Source of the DNA: Ceratodon purpureus
Taxonomy: Eukaryota; Streptophyta; Bryopsida; Pseudoditrichales; Ditrichaceae
Direction: 5' to 3'
DNA: 64,000 nt
NCBI GenBank assembly: GCA_014871385.1
Contig: CM026426.1
Coordinates: forward strand, 99,341,966 to 99,405,965
The translations under genes were made by a program, and so were the position numbers. Numbering within the stretch: the first letter of the stretch is position 1; each line of letters starts with the position of its first letter. The notes beneath the pieces were generated by a model, which was not told where the DNA came from, searched no databases, and worked only from the letters and a program-made list of their open reading frames with translations. Positions 11,440 through 21,853 of the stretch are shown one piece after another.

Positions 11440-11810
11440 CTGATTTACCCCAGGCCGTTCGTAGCTCATCATGGCGGACGGTCGTAGCCCTTCATCATTT
11501 GACGGTCGCGGCCGGCGGCGCTTTAATTGTCGCAGCCGTCTCTCCCGCGTGAACCACACCCTCCGATTGTTGCCCTAAGTCCGCTTGAGTGAGGGTTCCG
11601 TCGCGTAAACTGTTCTCCACCTTAACCGACTCTGTACGATCGGATCTAAACCGGTCACTCGTCCGGTTCTCTTATTCATTCAACTAACCGTCTTAACCGG
11701 TTGTTACCTATATCTACGTAATACTTCCGCGTTTCTATCACAATTTTTTTAATTTTTATCATTTTTTTCCACCGGAATTAGTATTCCGGTGTGCCAACCA
11801 TGGAAATCAC
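11440..11810. other. CCGG-rich flank upstream of the 9.4-11.3 kb ORF
   Basis: Words such as ACCGGTCACT, TCCGGTT and ACCGGTTGTTA recur on the 5' side of the minus-strand ORF. The pattern ends abruptly after CCACCGGAATTAGTATTCCGG (11771-11790), a short imperfect palindrome. This suggests the element boundary is near 11.8 kb, but no target duplication was found. Confidence 0.35.
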
Positions 11811-11819
11811 TTTCTACAA

Positions 11820-13765
11820 ATGCAAGTGGCCGCACTAAGTGTTATACAATAAGACATGACAGTGAACACTAAAAAATAAGACATTACCACCAGCATAGAC
11901 TGCCACCAGACTCTAAGTACAAGGAGAGTAGTATTTGAACATTTTTTTCATTAGACAGAGCATGGGCATGGCAATCGCTTATGTAAGAATCAAGATAAAG
12001 GAAACAATTACTAAACCTACAGTGGGTAGAAGTTCCGTACCTAATGAAATTGAGAGTAGTCCGAGGCCCATCTCGGGACACATTAGGTCTTCTATTCTCC
12101 TTATTAGGCCGGAACTTGCATTGCGCTCCTTCACGTCCACATTGCATACCTTCGATAAAGTCAGCCACTCTATTTGTTGAGATGAAGCATTGTTGAACAA
12201 CATGGGTCTTCTTGTACTCTCCACGGGGAAGGTGATACTCCAGATCCCACTTTAGATCACAAGGACCGAAAACTCCAAGGGGGGACAATGAACCTGATTT
12301 TTAATAATTTGCAAGTGCTGTTTGTGTATGTTGACGTTGCCTAGGTCAACATCACAATTGACATGGCCACGGACATTTTGCTTGCTTTCTACGCCAGCTT
12401 CATTAACACTTTCCATTGAACACAACAAGCATAAAGACCAATCAAGCGACGTGGCCATCGATGCTGGCTGACGAGACGCACGCTCGCCATCACTACATAG
12501 GATTTAGCGTTCTCCTGTTGTAGTCTACTAGATGCCGCTAGTACTGATCGCATATCTTTGAATAACGAGTTGATCCTGCTCATTTTTTTCAATTCAACTT
12601 TTATCTGACCTCTACGACATCGATGTGGAAGCTTCGGGAGTCCTTTGATTGCCTTATCCTTGACCATTCTTTTCAAAGATTTTAGTCGTTTCATTTAGAA
12701 TCTTCGTATGTACTAACTGTTAATTTTGATATCTACTCATAGTCACTTTTGGATGTTGGATTACAGAGTACATTGACACAATAGTGCACAGTCATTCCTA
12801 CATTTTGTATTATGATCATAATGTGATAAATTCTCTACATTGCCACAGAAATGTTTTTGATGACACAACTTCCTTGAACTGCGACTCTACAATGTTCATT
12901 TATAATATCCATTTGTACATTTTACAATATCAAAACTATAAAACAAAATATAAGCAAGTAAAAATAGAACCATTTTAAATTTTATGAATAGGAACTTAAA
13001 CTCAAAAAAATGGCAAATGACTAATTGAACGCAAGTGTAGATCGCATAGACTTTGAGGTTGTCAGCTGAAGGTTCAACATTTACTGATAATATTACAGGA
13101 GAAACATTGTTTCAATTATTCTGTGTTACATCTTCCTGGTTGTGTAAGACCATTATCTCTTGCTATTCCATGAACTTGAAATGTGTACACTCAGCATACA
13201 AAGCAGACCTCAAAAATTAGTTATTTTTATGAGGATAATGGGCACAAGAATTCTTGCTATTGATTAGTATGTCTTTGATCTAGCTATACAGAAGTCTATG
13301 TACTAAAAATAAGCCTTCACTCCAATGTTGAAGCAAAATTTCTAAATTGGCTCCATACACGATCTAAGACGTTGTCACAGAATTTGATTTGACATTGCTC
13401 AACAGCAAGAGAAGAAACATGAGATAATTAGAACATAGAACACCCACACATGAAGAAACCCAATCAAAGTGTTAAGCTTGCTGAATTGTTGCAAGTCATA
13501 AAGGTTAATAGATGATGTGTTGAAGCAGTACAAGACATGGCGGAGAGAAAATTCCACCTGTACATTAACTTCTACAACATTACTTCAAACCACAAGGAAC
13601 CAGCACAAAAAAGTGCAAAGATTTCCCATAGCGTGCTCCCAATCTGAATGCACTGCAAGGTATAAAATACCACACAACGTGTACAATATAGTATCCTATA
13701 AACATTTTCAGAACCTTCTACATCAAACACCATAGAAGACACAGTTGCATATTAAAAAAATTGGT
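11820..13765. other. No recognisable gene
   Basis: The stretch is AT-rich and holds only short minus-strand ORFs, the longest at 11884-12288 and 12389-12694. Neither shows a domain I recognise. They may be eroded exons. Confidence 0.35.
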
Positions 13766-14383
13766 TTACCAATTTTGAGGTTCACCATCTTCACTCGCTT
13801 TGATCTCCGCAACTGCCAAAGCTTTCATCTCCTCTTCCCTCTTCTTCTTCTGGCGTTGTACCTCCTTGAATCTGTTAGCTCGCATTCTCCACTCTCTCTC
13901 CATTCCCTTTTTTGGATATCCTAGATCAAGACAATCACGACGAATGCTGTAGATATCCTCATCAGGCTCAAATTCATCCTCGTCAATAGATTCCTAACGA
14001 CAGAACTTGTCAAAAGTAAGGTGTATGTCCCAAATCTCCAATGAACAATCGACGCTACAAAGATGCTCCTCATACTCTTGCAGCGTGCGATCAAATTCAG
14101 TTTCTCCTGGTGAGACCATGCTACCCTCGGACGATTTCTCCTCCTTCTCGCTCGAATTACTTTGATCAACCAAAGCGACATCCTCCACCCTGTTGACTTT
14201 TCTCCAAGGCCTCAAGGCCATCGAATTGCTAAATCCTCCTGCAAATCGGTAATCAATTCTATCTCTGCCTTCTAGATATTCCTCCATCTTCCGGTTCATC
14301 TGTGTCATTGGAGTAGTTGTCACCTCCTCAGGTTCTCCAGAGTTTCCTCCATCCAGCAAGTTGCGAATAGGTGACTTCGACAT
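13766..14383 (-). pseudogene. Charged ORF with one in-frame stop, unknown function
   Basis: One frame of 206 codons runs from an ATG at 14383 (MSKSPIRNLL) to TAA at 13766. It is interrupted once by TAG near 13994. The product is highly charged: an acidic middle (SSEKEEKSSEG), then DEDEFEPDEDIY, then a basic helical tail (RFKEVQRQKKKREEEMKAL). The tail looks like a coiled coil or a nucleic-acid-binding segment. No family is recognised. It lies directly downstream of another coiled-coil ORF on the same strand (14.7-15.4 kb), and the two could be exons of one decayed gene. Confidence 0.4.
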
Positions 14384-14745
14384 CTCTACAAAGAATCTCT
14401 TTCAAGATGAATTACGGAAAAGCAAAAGCAAGCAACAAAATGGAATCGCAACTCGGGTTAACTTGATTCCAAGCACACTATATTCACATGCATAGCATCT
14501 CCAATACGGAATTCCGAGTGCTACTTGTAGATTCAAAGAAGTAATGGACGTCACGAGATCGTCTACCACTCCTAAGTACTTGTTACAAACACATGACTCA
14601 ACGAATTCAGAAAAAATAGACCATGAATTAAGTGAGTACTTAACACTTTAATCAAAAAATCTGAATTTGATTGCTCTTTTGCAAAGTACCAGAGTAATGG
14701 AATAGAGTTTTCAACATCAATATCACTTGGATAGAAAATAGGATT

Positions 14746-15390
14746 TCAAAATTTATTGTGAATACTGAACACCAAAGCCGACCGTATCGCAATCACCGGG
14801 GTCCAATCAATGGACACTGTGGATATGTCACTGACTTGACAAAGTTGAATTTCTTCACTCCACTCCTTTTGAATTGCCTCGAACTCCACGGCAAATCGTT
14901 GCTTTCCCGCTAATGCAATGATTGTGGTCACCTACATAGCCTGCGTGGTTTGGATTGCATTTAGGATGTCCTCCTGAAGTTTCTTGCACGTATCTACCAG
15001 ACTCTTGACCCTCTCGTCGCTGGCCCCACTTACAACCGCAGCGTTGGTTCTTGACGCAAGGCGCATTGCCTCCTCCTGTAGCTGGATGTTTTCTGTTTCC
15101 AACGCCACAACCTTAGCAAAGTTTGCATCCTTCTCTGCCTCTGCCTCTGGTCGTGACAAAGTGTCCGATTGCTAGAAGACCTCCCTGATAGCGTCTACTT
15201 CGTCCTTTGTCCCCTTTGCCAACGCTTTTGCATCCGGTGCTCTTTTCCGAGCATTATCCAATTGGACTTCTAGCTTCTTGACGATGTCTTCTGCTGTCGT
15301 CGCTTTGCTATTAGCCTTCTCCACTTCAAGAAACAACATTTGAACTACTTCTTCAGCTGCCTCTAGTCGTTTCAGAGCCTCTTCTGGTCA
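14746..15390 (-). pseudogene. Coiled-coil ORF remnant
   Basis: One minus-strand frame encodes heptad-like sequence from about 15390 down to 14746 (EALKRLEAAEEVVQMLFLEV, ETENIQLQEEAMRLASRT). Stops lie near 15175 (TAG) and at 14932 (TAG). Similar Glu/Lys-rich helical text continues in shifted frames to about 15.7 kb. The make-up is like the coiled-coil part of the 9.4-11.3 kb ORF. It is probably another copy of that broad class, more decayed. Confidence 0.4.
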
Positions 15391-16256
15391 GACATTCAGC
15401 TCCTTGGATTCCGCTTTCGCCGATATTTTTTTCGTTTTAAAGCATCTTCAAGTCGAACCTTCACCTCCTTGGAATCCGTTTCCAACGCTATTGCTTGTAT
15501 TTAAGCATCTTCAAGTTGGGCATTTAGCTCTGTGGCACAAGCCTTGGCCGCACTCGCTACATCCATAGAGCTCTTCATATCATTTTCCCACATAGTTGCC
15601 CTGGCCTCCGCTCTCTCGGCGGAACTCATCGCCTCATCCCTTTTGCGTAACAAGACCGTATCCGGTCTTCCAACACTCTGGTCCTATGTGATCGACACGC
15701 CAAGCCTCTAGCGTAAGTTCTAATCCACCTATTGATGCTTTTAATTCACAAACATCCGTATTATGTTTGGCAAAAACACTCTCCAATAGCCGTCGCATTA
15801 TCAAGTCGTTTCCAAAACAATGTTTGTTGCACCTCTCAGCTATAGTAAATTGTGATGGGCCCTCCTAGTTGTTACTCGGTTTCCAAATATACCATGTTCC
15901 GACCCCTGCATTGACTAGTCAGGTCTAGTTGCCACTTCGACACTCCACCAAATCTCTTGTCTGACCCACCCAAACGCTAGTCAGCCCCACCGATCCGATT
16001 GTGCACCCCATTGAACTCCATGTCCAGTTCTGTTATGCCGGCTACAAGCGCGTTCACGGCGTCGTCCACCCCGACCATAGCGACATCTGGCCTGGAACTC
16101 CCCTCGCTTGCCTCGGATGCCCCCATTCTGAGCCCGACCGCTCGTTCCCCCCGTCCCTCGTCACCAATGCACTTGCAGCTCCAAAACTTTCTTCCGCACT
16201 CTCGCCGATGCTCGGGTTCGAGCCAGTTCCCCACCATTCGAGTTTGAGCATTCCAT

Positions 16257-16940
16257 CTATCTGATTATCGAACGTCGGACTCGAAATTGTGTGTTGCCGT
16301 GGTTCGCTGGCCCTCGATGGTTTCCTGTCCGCGGGTATTGCCCCTTTGGCTCGTCAACAAGTGAAGGATTTCTCTTGAACCAACCAAGGACATCTGTGTA
16401 AGGAATGTCCACCGGCTTCTTCGCTGTCAATCTCTCTCCAAGGCTTCCGAAGGTCCCTAAAGCCTTTAAAGTAGACCATAAGACTTTCTTCTTCAACACA
16501 TCATTCAGCGTACATCATGGAAAGGATGCTTCTCGGAATCTTGTTCTTCAGCCACTTGGGTTTATTGAATATTGCTCAAAGAATGCACAAGAACCTCCAC
16601 TTGACGTCCAAGTCTGTTAAGGCGTGGTACTTGGCATTCTTCTCCTTGCAATGTATGGCATGCTGACCTTCTAGCTAAAGTCGATCAAAGTGAGGAAAGT
16701 TGACAAACTTCATGGCAATCGCAGCGTTCCACAGCTTTGGTGCTGTCTCCCAGCCATCATATGCCAATAGAGCTCGCTTGTGGAAAATGTCAGGCTCCAA
16801 ATCTGGTTCCTTGCGGTCTCTCTTTTTGGAACCACTCGCGGATTGTGAACAGCTTGTGCACTCATCTCCACCGGGTCTGTTTAGCCTCTTTCTCGACGGA
16901 GTGCTAATTCTTCATGTAGACATCCTCGTGTTGTGAACTT
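16257..16940 (-). pseudogene. Decayed globular ORF, possibly N-terminal part of the same remnant
   Basis: Minus-strand text from about 16940 to 16257 is protein-like but shifts frame and carries stops. Readable pieces are AAIAMKFVNFPHFDRL, YHALTDLDVKWRFLC and IPYTDVLGWFKRNP. It sits upstream of the coiled-coil remnants at 14.7-15.4 kb on the same strand. This repeats the globular-then-coiled-coil order of the 9.4-11.3 kb ORF, which suggests a related retroelement protein. The assignment is inference only. Confidence 0.3.
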
Positions 16941-17189
16941 CGACCCTGTTTGCAGAAACGGACGAGGCGGGACGTACATATGGGTTGTGTTCAACACAAT
17001 ATTTGGGTTAGTCACATTTAATCCTCATCTAACTAAGCATAACCCTACATACAAACTTACTTCAACCAATTACGCTTGAACAGAAAGACATTCAGAAATT
17101 GCAATTTCCACTAATCTTAAACTCTCATTAGGGGAAAAATGGGGTCTCCTAAGGGCCTTGTAAGACAGCCCGGATTAGGTGAGCTTCCT

Positions 17190-17330
17190 GCCCGCTGACA
17201 CTTCTCTGCAAAATCTGATTGGTGGATATCCTGCCCGCTGACAACAAAATTTGCCCCGCTGACAACTGGATTTGCCCCGCTGACAACATGATTCGCCTCG
17301 CTCACAACAGGATCGCTGACAACTATCCAA
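17190..17330. repeat. Short tandem repeat, ~25-bp unit containing CCCGCTGACAAC
   Basis: Five to six degenerate copies of a unit built around TTTGCCCCGCTGACAAC lie in a row, with GCTGACA as the constant core. A diverged copy (CTCGCTCACAAC) and a short one (ATCGCTGACAAC) close the array. It lies in a gene-poor stretch and could be a minisatellite or a former promoter array. Confidence 0.65.
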
Positions 17331-18216
17331 TGGAATGAGAGCAGTGGGCACACGCTCGTTGACAGTGTCATTATTGCTTGTATTGTCCAATAAGGTGACA
17401 GCAGTGGGCAACGCCTTCGCTGCAAGCGATTGGCTGGACCCCCCAAATGCCAACTGTTGGCACTGCTGGCAGCATTTGGCAACCTGCGGGCACCATTGAT
17501 GCCACCAGGTAAAGTGCACGGGCATGGCCTAATTTTCAGGCACGGATTCCGACCAAAGGCCCTTAGGAGACCACGATCTTCCCCTAATGCAAAACACACT
17601 TTGCAAGTGCTGGACATGGATAAAAAATTCTCTTTACACATATGCTATGACAATTGTAGCCATTTAAGGCAACTAACTCCTTGCGGAATATTATGGTCCT
17701 CCAAAGACCCTACGCTCCACTCCGCACCCCGCGCGCTCGAACACTTAGAGAGAGGCAGGCGGTCTGGGAGCAAAAGTTGAGAAGAATGGGGAACAAATGT
17801 GCGTCCGCCCCTGCCTTTTATACAAGTCCGTCTCTTCCTCCCGCACCCACCTAGCCAAGTGCCCATCCTGCTCTCGCCTCTTTGTATTACTTGCTCCCTT
17901 TGACATACTGCGCTCCCTATCATGCGCACGACGTTCCCTTTGCGTTTGAGGGCGATTTGGACCTGGCCCTTGGACGTCCAGTCCACTCATCAGTCGGTAT
18001 TCCGCTCAATAGTCCATAATCCGACCTGCAGTCCGCATTGTAGTCCGCTGCATCGCCTCCATGTGCGAACATATGTGAAGAACCTCGTCATCAGCACCGT
18101 CCGACCTTGTCCATTGAACCACCCGTCCAAACTTTGGTATTATTCTGCTTCTGTCCGATCTTAACCCGCAAATTGCAAACGAGTGGGAATCGAGTCTTTG
18201 TTCGGCACCCAAATTA
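17331..18216. other. No recognisable gene; left flank of the gypsy element
   Basis: Only short unconvincing ORFs are present. Words around GTCCG and TCCGCA are frequent from about 17.95 kb and resume after the gypsy element (for example 26580-26640). This fits one original sequence split by the insertion. Confidence 0.4.
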
Positions 18217-18221
18217 TCACC
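18217..18221. repeat. Gypsy target-site duplication, left copy (TCACC)
   Basis: This matches 26554-26558 exactly, adjoining the TG...CA ends of the two LTRs. Confidence 0.93.
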
Positions 18222-18895
18222 TGTTAGCTGGGATCGAGCAGGGATATATTGGGCAGGGAGAGAGAAGGCTTTAAGGGGATGACGCAAGGTCTTCAAGGAG
18301 GCCACGGTTTTAGAGTTAGAAGAACACGGTCACCAGGACCAAGTGTCCTGGTGCTGGGACTCGGGCCGTTAATGAAATCAGTGTAAGTTAGCCAAGGTAG
18401 ACCGTGGAAGGTGAGGGGGTGATGCTCTACAAACCTACTCTACACTGTGAAGGAGAGTGCAATTCCTAGATGGTTTCTTGGAGACCGTGGGCAGGAGTGT
18501 GGGCCAAGGGAAGCGCAAGCGGTGTAGTATATTAGCAGACAGACACAAAGGCAAAGAATTTAGAGGGTTAGGGTTAGGCAATCAGAGTAGGAAGTCAAAG
18601 AGTTGTGACAGACAATCAGTAAGCCGCAAGGGAGCTCAGCATTTCAAAAGAGAGTACAAGTGTTTCCAAGCATCCGAGTCAGGGACACCAATGACCCCTG
18701 TTACCTATGCTGCGCATCGACTCTAACCAACAAAATATCAAGAGTGTGAGTCCTGGCCTCCTAGCTACCATGTTATAATTGTGTTTTCCTAAAATCTTGG
18801 CCGAACTGTTACTTCCTAGCGGCAACTGCTACTTCTTCTGCTAGTCTTCACTGCTCCTTGTTTTCCTTGGTTGTCGCGGATGTTGCCCTGTAACA
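18222..18895 (-). repeat. Gypsy LTR, left copy (3' LTR of the minus-strand element)
   Basis: It runs from TGTTAGCTGGG to CCCTGTAACA and is 674 bp, the same length as the right copy. It contains an 89-codon open frame duplicated in the other LTR; I regard that as chance. A GGGTTAGGGTTAGG telomere-like word sits inside. Confidence 0.96.
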
Positions 18896-18910
18896 TTTAG
18901 GCCTCCCTCA
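18896..18910 (-). other. Gypsy polypurine tract
   Basis: On the minus strand TGAGGGAGGCCTAAA directly precedes the 3' LTR, the expected site for plus-strand priming. It is interrupted by pyrimidines, so it is less pure than usual. Confidence 0.5.
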
Positions 18911-19282
18911 AAGCTTGCAATCCGTCCCAGATTGTGGATTTCCCACGCGTGCGTTGGTAGGCAGGTCTTCTATCGGGCTCGGTTTCTACCCTCGGTAGCT
19001 GGGCGCGGTGTCTTGGGGGTGCTTGATGTCCATTAATGGCAGCTATGGCTGCACCAACACCTCTATGAATCAGGTTATGGTTGGTCCGGGACGTCATGGC
19101 ATGTTGATATACATCATACACGGCTTTGCATCTTGCCAGAGACTATTGGCTTTGCATCTTGCCAGAAACTTCTGGCTCTGCTGCTCGAGCTTTTGGGCCT
19201 GCTCCCCAGCATTTGCTTTTTCTTTGAACAGCACGTCGACATGGTCTTGTGTGGCTCTTAGCTCAAGTTCGAGATTTTCTAC

Positions 19283-20641
19283 CTAGTGTCGCAGGTTCGT
19301 CAGTGTTTGCTCTTTCTCCTCCACCTGTTGACGATGCTCCATGTGTGTGTTTTCCATGGTTTGCTGTGCCTGCTCTCGGACTCCTTGGACAGCTGCGGCA
19401 AATTTGCGTTTGTACTTGTCTTCAATGCCCTTGTGCTCTTGTAAGATAGTCGCCTGCGCCTGCTCTGTGGTGTTGATCCATTGGAGCATCTCCCCCACGC
19501 AATTGGCGAGAGCAGCACTATGTGCTACGAACTTCGAGGTGCATGGTCCCATGGTTGTTGACGTCCCTGCCTCCTTGGTTGACTCTGTATCCTGTGGACG
19601 CTTGCTGGGCCGGGCAGCTCTGGATCCCGAGTCGCTGCTACTACAAGATCACGCTGGACATCGAGAAAGGTACCCATGAGGGGGCCTCGGTTGTGTTGCC
19701 GGTAGAATGCCAGGTAATTAGCGATGTAGGAGTTGAGGAAGGGCCCAATTGGGCTGCTATAGTCCGCACGCTGCCTGTGGCCCCAGAGCTGGATCCGAAA
19801 TTTCTCTTCGACCAAGAGACCTGAGTTGACCTTGGCGCCTTGGTCTGCCATAAGCAGGAGACACAATTGCTCCGGCAGAATGCCGTTGCAATTGTTTTTG
19901 AAGTAGACCTGACTCAAGACTCCACGCATACAAGAAAACCGAGGATCCTGCATATGATTTCCCAAGGTAAACACGTTGTACCTGCCATCATCCTTCAACT
20001 GGAGGTTGCCCACGCGGCCGCAATGTATGGCTTTGGATGTCCACTGGTCTCGCTCCACGCCGTGACTCCCAAGCCATCCCAGCCGAAGAATTTGTGCAAA
20101 TAGCGACTTGAAAACTGGACCTCGATACCTTCAACTACTCCTGAAGGGAACTGCTCGGTCTTGCTCCGGGTCTGCATTGAGGTAACAAACTCTGTACAAT
20201 GCTTGGATTTGACCTTGGGCTCTACCAATATGCAGTAGCGAGCTAATCCTACACCTGTGTTCCAGATGAGGTTGGCTGGCGTTTCCATTCCGAGATCATT
20301 CTGGGCAAATAGAATGGGGGCGTGATTTTCTTCCTGCGCTCCATGGTGGCTAACTTGTGAACTAAAGGGATAGTGTGCAAGGGCAGAGCAGCAATGCGGA
20401 GTGGCGCGCTGTAGCAACGGAGAGAGGGGAGCGCAGCGCTGGTTGGAACTAAGTGCAGGAGAGGGAAGAAGAAGGCAGCCCTTGGTACCAAGGAATTGGA
20501 GAGACGAGTTGGCCTTGGCGGCCTAGAGTTGACAAGGAAGGATCTCCATGGACTGCTGAGGCTGATGGCTGGGTATCCTTGGCCATGATGATGGGCTAGC
20601 GTGGTTCGTGGCGGCTGAGTCCCTATGATGCGATGTTCCAT
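19283..20641 (-). pseudogene. Extra ORF downstream of integrase in the gypsy element, unknown function
   Basis: Between integrase and the 3' LTR about 1.3 kb encodes protein-like text in three shifting minus-strand frames: 20417-19995, 20058-19525 and 19552-19283. Order and content: ARYCILVEPKVKSKHC and MQTRSKTEQF, then FTLGNHMQDPRFSC and LPEQLCLLLMADQGAKV, then SPIGPFLNSYIANYLAFY. It ends in a coiled coil (about residues 30-85 of the last frame, GIEDKYKRKFAAAVQGVREQ). It occupies the position of env-like or additional ORFs in some plant gypsy lineages. No signal peptide or membrane span is visible, so an envelope function is not supported. The globular-then-coiled-coil plan resembles the 9.4-11.3 kb ORF. 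Confidence 0.55.
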
Positions 20642-20647
20642 GGAGTC

Positions 20648-21235
20648 CTAGGTGTTCAAGAAGCTGATCTGGACCAAGCTTACATGGACTACCATGGTGT
20701 CCATGTCTTGTTGGGGCTGCGGGGCAGTATGGCTATCTTTTGAGTCTGTCGCATTTTGAGCCTCGGTTGCCAAGGTCTTGTAAATTTCTCCTAAGCTAAG
20801 CTGAGGAGTGGTTGTAGAATTTTCAGAATGATAATGTTTTAATTTTGTTGAGTTAACAATGGTTGCATGTGTGTCAAAATTCTCACCATTAACCAAGAGC
20901 ACAGTATTATTAGGTAATACTAATTGGACCCTATACGGCACGTACCATATGGACTCGAATTTGGTCTTGCGTATTTTTGGATCTCTGGGACACCATAAAA
21001 CCTGGTCACCTTTCTGAAATATGCGTGGAGGCTGGGAAGCTTGAAAATACCGGGCGCTCAATTCTTGTTCGTGAACTATATTTTTGATGGCGGATGCCCG
21101 AACTTCTTCCAGGGCATGAATATCTTGGATCCGGGCAGCAAGGACTCGATGAGGGCTGTAATCCTTGGGTTGCAGAGTTTGAAAAGTGGGCGCGATATAT
21201 TTTGTGGGCAAAAGAGGCTGAGTGCCATAAACCAT
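20648..21235 (-). pseudogene. Gypsy integrase C-terminal part
   Basis: This continues the integrase frame after a TAG stop at 21251. It begins with MVYGTQPLLP, the conserved gypsy motif after the catalytic core. A GPY/F-like region follows (FQKGDQVLWCPRDP, WYVPYRVQLVLPNNTVLLV), then a hydrophilic tail to TAG at 20648. The GPY/F region helps multimerisation and target binding in this family. No chromodomain is visible. Confidence 0.85.
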
Positions 21236-21250
21236 TTCAAAGGGACTGAC

Positions 21251-21826
21251 CTAAGTTGCAGTCTTTGTTGCTACCCTGTACGCCCACAAGGCTGCTGGGA
21301 GACAGTCCCCCCAATCGGACTGATTTGCATGGATGAACCTGCGTAACATGTTGATCAAGGTTTTATTAGTAGACTCTGCTTGGCCGTTCCCTTGGGGATA
21401 ATATACTGTACTTGTTCTATGTTTTATGATATGATTTTCCATCAAGTCCTCTTTGACTGCATTAACAAAATGGAAACCTTGGTCTGATATGATTTCCAAG
21501 GGGCAACCAAATCGAGTGGTAATGTTTTCATAGATAAAGGTCGCAGTTACCATGGCAGTGTTAGTACGTAATGGTTTGGCTTCAACCCATTTGGTGGTAT
21601 AATCCGTGGCAACTAGAATATATTTGTAACCCTGTCTTGTGGCTGGTTTAATTGGGCCAACAAAATCTAGACCCCATCGTTGAAAAGGGCCAAGGGGTGG
21701 GATGGATTTCAGGGGTACTCGACCTTGGTATTGGAAATTTGTTGTGGAAACTTGGCAAGCATGGCAGTTTTTAACATACTCATGGACGTCTTTGTGCAGT
21801 GTGGGCCACCAATAACGGGCAGCCAA
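21251..21826 (-). pseudogene. Gypsy integrase, zinc-binding and catalytic core
   Basis: [12 protein letters not shown] and CHACQVS mark the HHCC zinc-binding module. The DDE triad is preserved: Asp in [10 protein letters not shown], Asp in IISDQGFHF, Glu in [10 protein letters not shown]. The frame is the same as the RT ORF upstream and the C-terminal part downstream. It is cut off by TAA at 21854 and TAG at 21251, each within conserved text (ASGH*GPETT and KTAT*VSPFE). In an active element it would be one piece of the pol polyprotein. Confidence 0.93.
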
Positions 21827-21853
21827 GATTATTTTAATTGTTGTCTCGGGTCC

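Noticed and set aside
8782-11845. CACTA ends for the CCGG-rich unit (CACTAGGTAGTC at 8784 and CACTTAGTGCGG on the - strand near 11840)
   Set aside because: Only the first few bases agree, and no 3-bp duplication was found.
11884-12694. Minus-strand host gene suggested by short ORFs
   Set aside because: The frames change often, no domain or splice signals support them, and no start or stop is convincing.
18560-18580. GGGTTAGGGTTAGG as a telomere repeat
   Set aside because: Only two units, present identically in both gypsy LTRs, so it is LTR sequence.
18457-18726. 89-codon ORF, repeated at 26115-26384, as a gene
   Set aside because: It lies wholly inside both LTRs, and the duplication is explained by LTR identity.
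19525-20641. Envelope gene in the gypsy element
   Set aside because: The position fits, but there is no signal peptide, membrane span or cleavage site; the text is globular and coiled coil.
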